NCBI RefSeq assembly: GCF_003985125.1
Contig: NZ_ML133565.1
Coordinates: 124,001 to 188,000, forward strand
From: Rhizobium phaseoli
GTDB taxonomy: Bacteria; Pseudomonadota; Alphaproteobacteria; Rhizobiales; Rhizobiaceae
Length of the DNA stretch: 64,000 bases
Direction: 5' to 3'
A program made the position numbers and the translations under genes. Below, piece by piece: positions 1-8,338 of the stretch; position 1 is the stretch's first letter, and each line of letters begins with the position of its first letter. The notes below the pieces were generated by a model. The model searched no databases. It was not told where the DNA came from and saw only the letters and a program-made list of their open reading frames with translations.

Positions 1-361
1 CGGCCATGCCATAGCTGTGCCGTCCCATCAACTGCGGGAGGGGCACGCCGCCGCAATCTTCGAGGACGAGCACGATACGACCATTTTCCGTTTTTAAATC
101 CAGCGGTTTGGCCGCCCACTCCCGGTCGAGTTCGTCTTTCAGGCGATATTCGTGGGCCAGTCTGTCAAGACTGGTTCGACTGGGATGTTCGGCTGCAAGC
201 TGCACCCTCAGAACGGCTTTTGATGCGCCGCTGCCGCTCCTGATCAGCTCCCGAGTAAAGATGCGATCGCCGTCAGTCCAGGAGGATTGTGGCTCGTGGT
301 ACCGAAGGTCAGTCGATGTCTGCTGGCTGATGGAAGCGAGAGCGCGCTTCCGTCCGAACAT
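1..361 (-). CDS. 5' end of a large sensor kinase (partial)
   Basis: The first 120 codons of a minus-strand gene are present and the rest lies outside the left edge. ATG at 361 has AGGAGGA six bases upstream, a very good ribosome site. The protein begins MFGRKRALASISQQTSTDLR and later reads DRIFTREL, LKTENGRIVLVLEDCGGVPL. This matches the N-terminal Ser/Thr-kinase-like lobe of the giant proteins that combine a kinase-like domain, an AAA ATPase, GAF and a histidine kinase; the LVLED-GG-PL stretch resembles the hinge region. These proteins usually sense stress or redox signals and are often paired with NarL/LuxR-type response regulators. Family assignment is from motif memory; only the N-terminus is visible. 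Confidence 0.65.
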   Translation of the reverse strand, partial: MFGRKRALASISQQTSTDLRYHEPQSSWTDGDRIFTRELIRSGSGASKAVLRVQLAAEHPSRTSLDRLAHEYRLKDELDREWAAKPLDLKTENGRIVLVLEDCGGVPLPQLMGRHSYGMA

Positions 362-931
362 GTTCCTCCTGGTGTTCTGCGCATCTTTGACCGTGTCGTC
401 CATGGCACACCGCTCGCTTCGATGCCGCCCGCATGCATCTCAGGTGCAGGCATCGCAGATCCAATCAAGCTTCACCGACTTTCCTCTCATGTCAACGAGC
501 CTATGCTTCGGATTATTGAGGCGGTCGCATCTGGGTTGATCTTCCTCCGCCTCAGGTTCCGGTGCATGTTGTTAAGTCAGTTTCGCGACGAGCAAAGCTG
601 CGGCAACACGGTTTCATGCTTGAAGAAGCGCCGCGCCGGCGGGGTGAAGGTCTCGCGGTCAAGCAAAACGCCGGCGCGGCAAGTCGGCCCGTGATGGGAG
701 GGTGTCTCTTTTAGGGGCCGTTGCAACACTAACTCTGCCTAGAGTGCCCTCGCTATTATGCCGAAGTATATTTGTTTAGCCCTTTCGCCCGATTCCTAAA
801 CGAAACCAATTCTGCCGGATGTATCAGGTCGCTCTCTTTCGTGCTGATCACCCAGCCGCGAGCATTCAATACCGGCGGATCCCAATGGAGGCTATCTGCA
901 GCGAGTGGCGCAACTTCTTTAAGTCTGCACG
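362..931. other. Gene-free stretch with one long inverted repeat
   Basis: I see no credible gene in this stretch; the open frames have low third-position GC and no ribosome sites. It should contain the promoter of the kinase gene starting at 361. Its only clear structure is the 12-bp inverted repeat at 630-680, listed separately. Confidence 0.4.
630..680. repeat. 12-bp perfect inverted repeat
   Basis: GCCGCGCCGGCG at 630-641 is matched exactly in reverse complement by CGCCGGCGCGGC at 669-680, with a 27-nt loop. There is no T-run, so it is not a classical terminator. It may be a short rhizobial intergenic palindrome or the remnant of one. Confidence 0.5.
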
Positions 932-934
932 CGG

Positions 935-1155
935 GCCGAACAGGAGCTCAACGCGCTTCAGATGACGCGCAATATGCTCGAACGCCTTCGGGAATCGCAG
1001 CAACGGGCCGGGCTGGCGGACGAGGGTGGCGTAGATCTCGTCATCGTAGGTACCCATGGGCGGGCGTACTGAATCTTCCTCTGGGCAGCGTGGCATCTCG
1101 TATTGTTAACGACATTGAGAACGATGTGTTGTTGGTACTGAGCAGCGTTCATTAA
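935..1155 (+). pseudogene. uspA (universal stress protein) relic
   Basis: The C-terminal half of a UspA-fold protein can be read in two frames. The first frame gives EQELNALQMTRNMLERLRES followed by DLVIVGTHGRAY and a stop at 1070-1072. The second frame continues NLPLGSVASRIVNDIENDVL and ends at 1155. Together they match the UspA pattern D-L-V-V-G-T-H-G-R followed by L-G-S-V-A and the hydrophobic C-terminal strand, which carry the ATP-binding glycine motif. The N-terminal half is not recognisable. A frameshift after THGRA and the missing 5' end mark it as decayed. Confidence 0.5.
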
Positions 1156-1322
1156 CCTCCGGCGCGCGACAAGGACGGCAGGTGGAGCGGATGGTGCGCA
1201 AGAAGGTTCTCCAACGCTGAAGCGGTCAGCCATTGAACCCGTGAAGGTTCGTGCTTTGCACAATGCGATTCGGCTGCGATGGTGGAGCTTGTCGAGGCGT
1301 CTTGTTCCCTTCCCTCCCGACG

Positions 1323-1351
1323 GTTATACTTTTTTTGAAAAACAGTATAAC
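1323..1351. promoter_or_regulatory. Palindromic operator-like site before the nucleotidyltransferase
   Basis: GTTATACT (1323-1330) and AGTATAAC (1344-1351) form perfect 8-bp arms around a 13-nt spacer that is itself T-rich then A-rich. The site lies 15 bp upstream of the chosen ATG at 1367, in the position of a promoter/operator. It overlaps the longer open frame, which argues against a start upstream of 1367. The regulator is unknown. Confidence 0.5.
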
Positions 1352-1366
1352 GCCGGAGTGGAGCTT

Positions 1367-2461
1367 ATGAAGTCCATCGACATCATGTATCAGACGATGC
1401 TTGCCGAGCTAGGCCAGCGCTCGCTCGACGCCGCTTGGACGGCCGATTTCCCTCCAGAGGGCCGGTTCACCCCCGCAAACATCAAGGGGCGCAAGTACTG
1501 GTACTTCGACATCCCGGATGGACATGGTGGTACGAAACGTCGCTACGTCGGTCCTGCTGACGATCCCGATATATCGCAGCGCGTGGCCGATCATAAGCGG
1601 GACAAGGACGATTTACGCGCTCGCAGGCGCTTGGTAAATACCCTGACCCGCGAAGGCGGGATGATCGCCCCCGACGCCATGTCGGGGGACATTGTCGAGG
1701 CCCTTGCCGACGGCGGTCTCTTTCGACTCCGGGGCGTTCTCATCGGCACAGTGGCCTTCCAGTGCTATTCAGGACTGCTCGGTGTCCGCCTTCCCATGTC
1801 TGCGATCCTGACCGGCGATGCGGACATCGCCCAAGACTATGCCATCAGCAGGGAGGTTGAAGACAGCCTGCCTCCGATCATTGAACTGCTGCAGGGCGTC
1901 GACGCCAGCTTCCGCCCGGTTCCCCATCGATCAGGCTCCGCGGCCTCGTCGGCGTTTCAGAATGCCGACGGCTACAGGGTTGAATTCCTGACGTCGAACC
2001 GTGGTTCGGACGACTACCTCGACCAGCCGGCGAAGATGCCCGCCCTCGGCGGTGCCAGCGCGGATTCACTGCGCTTTCTCGACTTCCTCATCAGGGAGCC
2101 AGTCAGAACAATGCTGCTCCACCGAAGCGGGGTCCCTGTCGTTGTCCCTGATCCGTCCCGGTATGCGGTCCACAAGCTCATCGTCGCCAGCCGCCGACAC
2201 ACTGGCGGACAAGGGCCGGCGAAGCGAGAGAAGGACATACGTCAAGCTGCGCTGCTCTTTGAAGCCCTGCAGCAGACAAGGCGATCTGCCGACTTGGCGC
2301 TCGTCTACAACGAAGCATGGGAGCGCGGGTCTGCGTGGCAAGAAGGTATTCGAACAGGGGCGGGAATGCTGCCGGCACAAGATGCCGAGCGGTTCGGGAC
2401 AGTCCTGATCGAGGGGGCAAAAAAAAACCGCGAAGTAATTGAACTTCCGTTTGGAGGATAG
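1367..2461 (+). CDS. GSU2403-type nucleotidyltransferase-fold protein
   Basis: A 364-residue protein starting MKSIDIMYQTMLAELGQRSL. The start at 1367 is preferred over an upstream in-frame start because GGAG lies just upstream and a palindrome occupies the 5' extension. The N-terminal part contains GRKYWYFDI and KRRYVGP. The middle contains the short acidic motif LTGDADIAQDYAI near residue 147, a D-x-D pattern expected of the pol-beta nucleotidyltransferase fold. The C-terminal part (KREKDIRQAALLFEALQQ) resembles the helical tail of the GSU2403/NTP_transf_8 family. Function is unproven; related minimal nucleotidyltransferases act as toxins or in phage defence. It stands alone, with no partner antitoxin recognised beside it. 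Confidence 0.7.
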   Translation: MKSIDIMYQTMLAELGQRSLDAAWTADFPPEGRFTPANIKGRKYWYFDIPDGHGGTKRRYVGPADDPDISQRVADHKRDKDDLRARRRLVNTLTREGGMIAPDAMSGDIVEALADGGLFRLRGVLIGTVAFQCYSGLLGVRLPMSAILTGDADIAQDYAISREVEDSLPPIIELLQGVDASFRPVPHRSGSAASSAFQNADGYRVEFLTSNRGSDDYLDQPAKMPALGGASADSLRFLDFLIREPVRTMLLHRSGVPVVVPDPSRYAVHKLIVASRRHTGGQGPAKREKDIRQAALLFEALQQTRRSADLALVYNEAWERGSAWQEGIRTGAGMLPAQDAERFGTVLIEGAKKNREVIELPFGG

Positions 2462-2589
2462 GTGGTCTTCCGCTTCCAAAGCCAGCCAGTTGATTTAATT
2501 CGACGTGGCGGAGACAAATATGGTGCCGAGAGTTCGAGTCCGCTCAAGGCGAAGCATCCCTTGAGAGAGTCGCTCTTAGCCAAGAGAAC

Positions 2590-2925
2590 CTATTTTACCG
2601 GCTTACCGCCGATCTTACCTGCTTTGGCCGCGATGTGCGCTCGCAGAAAATCATGAACTTCTAATGTAGGGGGTGGGGTACTTCGTCCACGGCTGGTGAT
2701 TGACGCTGTTATCCCCGGGGGTGCGGCGCGATCAAGGATGTTGAAGCCACCGTTGCGTCTTTCGAACTCCTGCTGAATCAAGAGGAACGGCAGTTTCAGG
2801 TCGGCGGCAGCAGCACTCACCATATCGCCGGTGTGAACCGCAACTGCAAAGCTCCGTCTCCTTGAACTGGAGTAGCCGGTAGTAAGGGTCAGATCGCCCT
2901 GCGGCGTCCGGCATCGGGAACTCAT
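2590..2925 (-). CDS. Hypothetical protein coupled to VapC
   Basis: A 111-residue frame that begins within the last codons of the PIN toxin gene (4-nt ATGA overlap), an arrangement typical of translational coupling. The protein is basic and ends FLRAHIAAKAGKIGGKPVK. I recognise no domain. A competing frame inside it (CSCGSHRRYGECC, 2732-2914) raises the possibility that this is non-coding or decayed DNA. Confidence 0.25.
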   Translation of the reverse strand: MSSRCRTPQGDLTLTTGYSSSRRRSFAVAVHTGDMVSAAAADLKLPFLLIQQEFERRNGGFNILDRAAPPGITASITSRGRSTPPPTLEVHDFLRAHIAAKAGKIGGKPVK

Positions 2926-3377
2926 GATCTACTCGTGGTGATCAGCTGCAAGGCAGAATTGCCCCTTGTAACCGCTGCTGCTGACAGCTTGCGATCGAAT
3001 GTCGCCAGCTGCCCCCCATGCGCCTTGGCTAGCGCAAGCAGGTAGGTGTCAGTTACCTGTCCCGATGTTAGAATTTTCGTGGGAGCGATATCACCTGACC
3101 CGACAAGGCTCACATCGTCCGGCCAAAAACTACGACCGGGGAGCGACCGCAATTTGCGGACGATCTCCATCACGAGTGACGGTGAACCGCAAGAGTTGGG
3201 ATATTTGGGGTTGCCGACAATCCGGATGACACCGATTTCGGTAATGGGGCAGGTAGCCCACGCGGTCTGACCCATCGCCGCGAACCATTCGTGCGCATCA
3301 TCATGGGCTACTTGGCCCGGATCGATTAACGCAATCAGCACATTGACGTCGAGCAGAAAGTCACGGCAGTTCGTCAC
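2922..3377 (-). CDS. PIN-domain toxin, VapC family
   Basis: A 151-residue PIN-fold protein, the usual VapC length, starting at GTG 3377. FLLDVNVLIALIDPG places the first catalytic Asp at residue 10, and DAHEWFAAM follows. CPITEIGVIRIV supplies the conserved Glu near residue 47. VTDTYLLALAKAHGGQLATF followed by DRKL supplies the later acidic residues. All expected Mg2+-binding acidic positions are present. VapC toxins are ribonucleases, commonly cutting tRNA or rRNA, and are neutralised by a co-encoded antitoxin. The start codon overlaps the end of the upstream antitoxin frame by 17 nt, but that frame is truncated (see 3361-3449), so the toxin may be an orphan or poorly expressed. Confidence 0.75.
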   Translation of the reverse strand: MTNCRDFLLDVNVLIALIDPGQVAHDDAHEWFAAMGQTAWATCPITEIGVIRIVGNPKYPNSCGSPSLVMEIVRKLRSLPGRSFWPDDVSLVGSGDIAPTKILTSGQVTDTYLLALAKAHGGQLATFDRKLSAAAVTRGNSALQLITTSRS

Positions 3378-3449
3378 GCAAGGCGTTCACGATTTCGAGT
3401 GTCACTGGCGGCGCATCCGGCCGGGCCAATTTCTCCAAAAGCCATCCGG
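3361..3449 (-). pseudogene. Truncated antitoxin remnant upstream of VapC
   Basis: On the minus strand the frame reads SGWLLEKLARPDAPPVTLEI then VNALRDELP and stops at 3361-3363. It overlaps the VapC start codon, as an antitoxin gene should. It has no recognisable 5' end. Immediately upstream, near 3450, the sequence becomes coding DNA of an unrelated monooxygenase on the other strand. I infer that the antitoxin gene was cut by a recombination event. The exact breakpoint is approximate. Confidence 0.45.
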
Positions 3450-4329
3450 AACATGACGAGCGCTATGCCGTCGCCGAGGAGTTCGTCGATGTGGTACGCG
3501 GCCTCTGGGACAGCTGGGACGACGATGTTTCCCGAAGGACAAGGAAAGCGGCGTCTATGCCGATCCCTCCAAGGTCCATATGCTCGACCATCAGGGCAAA
3601 TATTACACGGTCAAGGGTCCGCTCAACATTCCGCGCTCGCCGCAGGGCCATCCGGTCCTGATCCAGGCCGGCTCGTCCGGCCCCGGCCAGGATCTGGCCG
3701 CCCGCACCGCCGACATCGTCTTTACCGCGCAGCAGAGCCTCGAAGAGGCACAGGCATTCTACAAGAGCCTGAAGGGCCGCGTCGCGGGCTTCGGGCGTGA
3801 TCCCGACCGCGTCGCCGTTATGCCGGGCTTCCTGCCGGTCATCGGCAGGACGGCGGCCGAAGCCCGCGAAAAGCTCGATGTTTTGAACCGCTGGACGGAC
3901 ATCAAGAGCGCCATGCCGCTTCTTGAGGAGCGCATCGGCCATAGTCTCGCCGACTACGATCTCGATGGCCCGCTACCGGATCTGCCGATTTCGGATCAGG
4001 GCGCAGCCGAGCGGAACTGCTCACGGAGCTGGCGCGCCGCGAGAATATGACAATCCGCGAGCTTGCATTGCGTGTTGCGGCCGGCCTGGGCATCACATCG
4101 TGCTCGGTACGCCGACCGAGATCGCCGAGCGCATGCAGCAATGGTTCGAAAACGGTGCTGCCGACGGCTTCAACGTCATGCCTCCCTTCTTCCCCGGCGG
4201 ACTGGACGACTTCACCCGCGACGTGGTGCCGATCCTGCAGGAAAGGGGCCTTTCCGGACCGAATATGAGGGCTCGACGCTGCGCGACCATCTGGGCATTC
4301 CCCGCCCAGCACTGGGTCGCTCTTCATAG
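3450..4329 (+). pseudogene. NtaA/SnaA-type luciferase-like monooxygenase, 5'-truncated and frameshifted
   Basis: Spliced across frames, the segments read HDERYAVAEEFVDVVRGLWD, then DKESGVYADPSKVHMLDHQG, KYYTVKGPLNIPRSPQGHPV, HHIVLGTPTEIAERMQQWFE and FRTEYEGSTLRDHLGIPRPA. This is the C-terminal two thirds of a flavin-dependent monooxygenase of the nitrilotriacetate/dibenzothiophene-sulfone type. At least four frame changes are visible, near 3530, 4005, 4090 and 4255. The N-terminal third is missing and replaced by the toxin-antitoxin fragment. It is a paralogue of the intact gene at 24426-25778. It cannot make a functional enzyme. Confidence 0.85.
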
Positions 4330-4428
4330 CCAGCAAGTCGCAGATCACTTTCCCATGGGTCGGCGGTTTAAATCATTTCCGACGCCCGAGATCAGCAGGG
4401 CGGTGTCAAAATCGACGCGCGGTGATGG

Positions 4429-5493
4429 CTATCGCAGGAGCGTCAGCAACTGATCGCCTTGGCGCTTTATCTCCTGCAGGTAAGGAGTATCGGAAAGGAT
4501 GAAGTGGGTAATGCCAAGATCCTGATATTTACGAAGGGATCCTGCCACATCCTGTGCTGAACCGACGAGCCATGTGGTGCCGGCGCCACCGCCACCGAAC
4601 CTGCCTGGGGCGGTGTAAAGATTGTCGTCCAGCACATCGCCTCGCTTGCTCAGGTCGAGCAATCGCTGCTGGCCAACCGCACCCGCCCTGTGATCGTTCC
4701 AGCTACCGCTTTTCGCTTCAGCCATCGCGGCGACCCTTGCTTCCGCATCAGTCCAGGCGCTTTCCCTTGTCTCGCGCACCAGGGTAGTGATCCGGAGCCC
4801 GAACTCCAAGGGCGGAAGGTCGCGATCCAAGCCTCTGCTCAATGTCTTCAGGCGATCAATCCGTTCCCGTAAACCGTCAAGCGGTTCGCCCCAGAACAGC
4901 TGTACGTCGGCTTCGGTCGCAGACACCCGTTCGGCGGCCTGCGAGGCGCCGCCGAAATAGATCTTGGGATGGCGGCGGTCGCCACGCACATCGAGCCGCG
5001 GCGCCACGGTGGAACCGGTCACATGAAAATGCTGGCCCGCGAATGTGACGTTCTCTTCGGTCCACAGCCGGCGGATCAGCCGCATGAACTCTTTGGTGCG
5101 CGCGTAGCGCTGCGTCTGATCGCCTTCATCGTCGCCATAAGCTGCAAGGTCGTCCTGCCCGGAGACAATGTTGACGCGAACACGACCCGCGCTAAGCTGA
5201 TCGAGTGTCGCGGCAGCGGAAGCGAAGTTCGCCGGGCGCCAGTATCCGGGTCGAACCGCAATCAGGGGTTCAAATGTGGTGGTTCGTGCTGCAAGCGCCG
5301 CCGCGATGGTAAAGGTGTCAGGGCGACCCCAGCCGGTTCCGATGAGCGCTCCTTTCCACCCATAGTCCTCGAGTGCCCTGGCCTGAGCGGTCAATGTTTC
5401 CAGGCTGTTATGATTATGCGTAGCGACGTCACCCCTGTGCCCAGCCTTCACGTCGTTTGGAATGTACCACAGAAATTCGGAGCTACGGGTCAT
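4429..5493 (-). CDS. SsuD-like FMNH2-dependent alkanesulfonate-type monooxygenase
   Basis: A 354-residue luciferase-like TIM-barrel protein. The start is placed at ATG 5493 (MTRSSEFLWYIPNDVKAGHR), the position usual in the family; a GTG at 5544 directly after the upstream stop is an alternative. FLWYIPNDVKAGHRGD near the N-terminus, GWGRPDTF, LDQLSAGRVRVNIVSGQDD and FYWGEPLD-like QLFWGEPLD are typical of SsuD relatives that cleave C-S bonds of sulfonates with reduced FMN and O2, releasing sulfite. It is the last gene of the 9441-4429 operon and sits directly after a matching FMN reductase, which should supply FMNH2. The exact substrate is not deducible. Confidence 0.8.
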   Translation of the reverse strand: MTRSSEFLWYIPNDVKAGHRGDVATHNHNSLETLTAQARALEDYGWKGALIGTGWGRPDTFTIAAALAARTTTFEPLIAVRPGYWRPANFASAAATLDQLSAGRVRVNIVSGQDDLAAYGDDEGDQTQRYARTKEFMRLIRRLWTEENVTFAGQHFHVTGSTVAPRLDVRGDRRHPKIYFGGASQAAERVSATEADVQLFWGEPLDGLRERIDRLKTLSRGLDRDLPPLEFGLRITTLVRETRESAWTDAEARVAAMAEAKSGSWNDHRAGAVGQQRLLDLSKRGDVLDDNLYTAPGRFGGGGAGTTWLVGSAQDVAGSLRKYQDLGITHFILSDTPYLQEIKRQGDQLLTLLR

Positions 5494-5544
5494 CGTGGAG
5501 CCTGGGTTGTTCGGATTGGGTCGTGTACCTTTATGCCCGAACAC

Positions 5545-6105
5545 CTACTCAGCCGCGACCCGATGAGCCGTTGCCGCAGGAAAGAAGGCGCCGACTTCGC
5601 CGACCGCGTCATCGATACGTGTGCGAAGCTGCTCTGAAGAGATGGCATTGTCGACAAAGTCACGCTCCGAAGCATAGATCGCGGTCGGCAGCGTGTGGGC
5701 CATGAAGAATCCGAACAGGGGGCGAAGTTGGTGCTCCACCATCAGTGCGTGACGATCGCCACCGCCTGTTGCGGTGATGAGGATTGGTTTTGCTTTCAGT
5801 TCATGAGGGTCGATCAGGTCGATGAGATGCTTGAAAAGGCCCGGGTATGATCCCTTGTACGTCGGTGCACCAATGACCAGGATATCGGAATCGACGATCT
5901 TTTGCAGGACATGCTGGGCCGCATCATCTAGCTCTCTGCGCCAAAGGGCATTTCCCAGCGAAGGCCCGACGTCGATCATATCATAGATCTCGCTGTCAAA
6001 GCCGTAACGCTCTCGCACAAGCCCAACGACATGCTGCACGAGCACTGTGGTTTTCGAGGGCCGGCTGAAGCTTCCCGAGACTGCGACGATTTTCGGGGTT
6101 TCCAT
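5545..6105 (-). CDS. NAD(P)H-dependent FMN reductase (SsuE/MsuE-like)
   Basis: A 186-residue flavodoxin-fold reductase. ATG 6105 has AAGGA seven bases upstream; a longer frame to 6147 overlaps the preceding gene and is rejected. VAVSGSFSRPSKTTVLVQHV is the phosphate-binding loop near the N-terminus. GAPTYKGSYPGLFKHLID and TATGGGDRHALMVEHQLRPL are family hallmarks of the FMN reductases that feed two-component sulfonate monooxygenases. It lies between the ketopantoate-reductase-like gene and the SsuD-like gene, so it very likely reduces FMN for the monooxygenases of this operon. Confidence 0.85.
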   Translation of the reverse strand: METPKIVAVSGSFSRPSKTTVLVQHVVGLVRERYGFDSEIYDMIDVGPSLGNALWRRELDDAAQHVLQKIVDSDILVIGAPTYKGSYPGLFKHLIDLIDPHELKAKPILITATGGGDRHALMVEHQLRPLFGFFMAHTLPTAIYASERDFVDNAISSEQLRTRIDDAVGEVGAFFPAATAHRVAAE

Positions 6106-6143
6106 ATTTTTCCTTTCGCTCGGTTCAAAGGGCTGCAGCTCAA

Positions 6144-7139
6144 TCAAAACGCGGCCCTGTCAACACTGATGGGATAAACTTCGCCAATGTCCCTGGTGCC
6201 GGGAGCGCGGCCCTCGAGCGCAAGCCTCGCTGCAGCTTGTTGGAAGGCTGTGTTGAGAGGCGTGGCGATCCCGTGAATCCGCCCAAGCCGGACGATCTCA
6301 CCATTGAGGTAATCGACTTCGCTTGAGGTTCTGCGGGTGAAGCTCTGCCAGGTCGATTGTTGGCCTGGCTTTATTCCGCTCTCTGGTGCGACGCGCCAGG
6401 ACGCGACGTCGATCTTCCATTCCGACGGTGCAGCCGGATCGTAACCGGCAGCCACGAGAACAGCGCGTGCCTCTTGCGCCAAGCCGGCTGCGGCTTCTGA
6501 TCGGATCTCGGGAGAACCGGCGAACAGCTCGACCGCGTTGGTGACGTTGTGCTCCAGCTTGGCTGCTTTCCATCGGCGGATGTCGGGACGCGCTTCGGCG
6601 AGGTAGCCCGCCTTTTCCAGATCTGCGACGATCGACAAAGCCGTGTCGTCGAGCCCCTCGGGGTAGCGTCCCAGGGCGACGATGCCAACATTCGGCTCGC
6701 CTCCGACGACGACCTCGCCGGTGACCGTGTAGCGCGCCGGAATGCGAATACTGGCTGCATAGACACGATCGAAACGCCGAAGCGCGATGTCTTCCGCAGC
6801 CAGCCCGTTTTGCAATGTCACGAGAGGCAGTTCCGACGCAAAGCCTGCACCTTCGACGTCCCGCCACGCCCAGAATTCCGTTGCCGATTCGACATCCTGC
6901 GCCTTGACCGCAAGGATCAGAATGTCCTCTGGCTGCAGCGCGGCGGGCGTGGCCGTGTCGGCGGTGTTGAGCCTCAGCACGCGTTGTCCGCCAGGCCGGC
7001 GGTATGAGAGGCCGTGAGTGGCGATATGGGATATCTGGGCGCCGCGCCCAACAAGTACGTAGGGGATGTCATGCGTTTCGAACTCGGCCGCGAGGCTCGC
7101 GCCGACCGCGCCGGCGCCGATGATGATGTAGCGTGTCAT
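6144..7139 (-). CDS. Ketopantoate reductase-like NAD(P)H oxidoreductase (ApbA/PanE family)
   Basis: A 331-residue protein starting MTRYIIIGAGAVGASLAAEF, with the Rossmann GxGxxG at residues 8-13. ILAVKAQDVESA, LPLVTLQNGLAAEDI and KAAKLEHNVTNAVEL match the family's NADPH and catalytic-Lys segments. PanE proteins reduce 2-dehydropantoate to pantoate. Here the gene is embedded in a sulfonate-type operon, 2 nt after the flavoenzyme gene stop, which suggests reduction of a 2-keto intermediate derived from the sulfur compound rather than vitamin synthesis. The length exceeds PanE slightly. The substrate is inference. Confidence 0.75.
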   Translation of the reverse strand: MTRYIIIGAGAVGASLAAEFETHDIPYVLVGRGAQISHIATHGLSYRRPGGQRVLRLNTADTATPAALQPEDILILAVKAQDVESATEFWAWRDVEGAGFASELPLVTLQNGLAAEDIALRRFDRVYAASIRIPARYTVTGEVVVGGEPNVGIVALGRYPEGLDDTALSIVADLEKAGYLAEARPDIRRWKAAKLEHNVTNAVELFAGSPEIRSEAAAGLAQEARAVLVAAGYDPAAPSEWKIDVASWRVAPESGIKPGQQSTWQSFTRRTSSEVDYLNGEIVRLGRIHGIATPLNTAFQQAAARLALEGRAPGTRDIGEVYPISVDRAAF

Positions 7140-7141
7140 GA

Positions 7142-8338
7142 TCAAGCCGTCTTCAACACAGTGACATTGACCGGAGGCGTCAATGGCGCGTCCTTTTGGC
7201 TCTTCCAACGTTCGAAGGCGGCGCGTCCGAGAATGGAAATGGACGTATCCTCCTGCGGGGCATGGACGAGCACGGACTGAATGTCCCGGAAATGGCGCTC
7301 CAAACCCAGTTCAGCCCCGAGGCCGGGATTGCCAATGCCGCGCACGGCAATCTGCACCGCGTCGCGCAACTGCCGGCCGGCGATGAGCCGGGCCCTGATG
7401 TGCTTTTCGGCCTCGGCTTGCTTGTCCTTCAGGGCATCGAAAATGATCTGCCGGGCGCCCGAGACGAGGAGGTCGATTTCGCCGGAAAGCGTCACGAAGC
7501 GTTCGGTGCTGGCAACCGGATGGCCGAGGTTGGTCGGAACGCGCTCGTGAGCAAAGCGGATGAACGCCTCCTGAGCCGCTTCAGCGACTCCAAGATAGAG
7601 CGCGGTCAGCGCCAATGTGATCGCCGCGTGGGCGCGGTTGTCCTGCTGGGCTATGGATGGATCGACCAGGTCGATGACATTCTCCAGCGGAATTTCGACA
7701 TCGGCATATTCGACGTCGTGAGAGCCGGAGGCCCGCATGCCAAGGCTGTTCCAGTTCTCGATGACGCGAATGCCCGGAAGCTTGTTCGCAACGACGAATG
7801 TTCCAACTCGGGCTGGCGTCTCATCGGTGTGAGCCCAGACCAGGAAATGGGTCAGACCGTGCGCGCCTGTCACGAACCGCTTGCGGCCGGTGATCGACCA
7901 GCCGGATGCGGCGCGGCGGGCAACCGTCGCCGGCAGGCCGCCACGGGCGGGCGAGCCGAGTTCCGGTTCGACACGCGCGGCATTGAGCAGCAGCGGATGA
8001 TGCTTGGCCTGCGCAAGCAGGCTCTTGTAGAGGTCCTCGGGCCAATGGTTTTTCGTCGCCTGACCGAGGTGGTTGAAGATCGTCATGGCGCTGATCAACG
8101 CGACTGACGGATCGCCGCGGCCGAGGGCTGCAAGGATCGTGGCGGCCTCGTGGAGCGTTGCGCCGGCGCCGCCATATCTCGCGGCGACAGTGCTTTCGAG
8201 AAGGCCGCTTTGATGAACCGCACGGATGCCCGTCCAGGGGAAATCCCCGGTCCGGTCAGCTTCGGGAGCTGCATCCGCAAGAGCGCGCGTCGTCGCGCTC
8301 AGCAGGCTTGGATCAAGAGCCGTGTCGCGCGCGATCAT
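7142..8338 (-). CDS. Acyl-CoA dehydrogenase-fold flavin monooxygenase (DszC/SfnB-like)
   Basis: A 398-residue protein. ATG 8338 overlaps the stop of the upstream gene (TAATG), so the two are translationally coupled. GWSITGRKRFVTGAHGLTHF and GIRVIENWNSLGMRASGSHD match the middle beta domain of acyl-CoA dehydrogenases. The C-terminal helical part includes LALTALYLGVAEAAQEAF. The catalytic Glu of true dehydrogenases is not evident, as in the DszC, SfnB and related group C/D flavin monooxygenases that oxidise organosulfur substrates. Context with two luciferase-like monooxygenases and an FMN reductase supports a desulfurisation role. Confidence 0.75.
   Translation of the reverse strand: MIARDTALDPSLLSATTRALADAAPEADRTGDFPWTGIRAVHQSGLLESTVAARYGGAGATLHEAATILAALGRGDPSVALISAMTIFNHLGQATKNHWPEDLYKSLLAQAKHHPLLLNAARVEPELGSPARGGLPATVARRAASGWSITGRKRFVTGAHGLTHFLVWAHTDETPARVGTFVVANKLPGIRVIENWNSLGMRASGSHDVEYADVEIPLENVIDLVDPSIAQQDNRAHAAITLALTALYLGVAEAAQEAFIRFAHERVPTNLGHPVASTERFVTLSGEIDLLVSGARQIIFDALKDKQAEAEKHIRARLIAGRQLRDAVQIAVRGIGNPGLGAELGLERHFRDIQSVLVHAPQEDTSISILGRAAFERWKSQKDAPLTPPVNVTVLKTA

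Noticed and set aside
108..694. Plus-strand frames over the left edge (108-539, 287-694)
   Set aside because: They lie opposite the kinase N-terminus, which has a strong ribosome site and recognisable sequence; the frames themselves are Ser/Arg-rich shadows.
2543..2565. CTCAAGG/CCTTGAG hairpin after the nucleotidyltransferase gene, as a terminator
   Set aside because: The stem is only 7 bp and no T-run follows in either direction, so it cannot be called a terminator with confidence.
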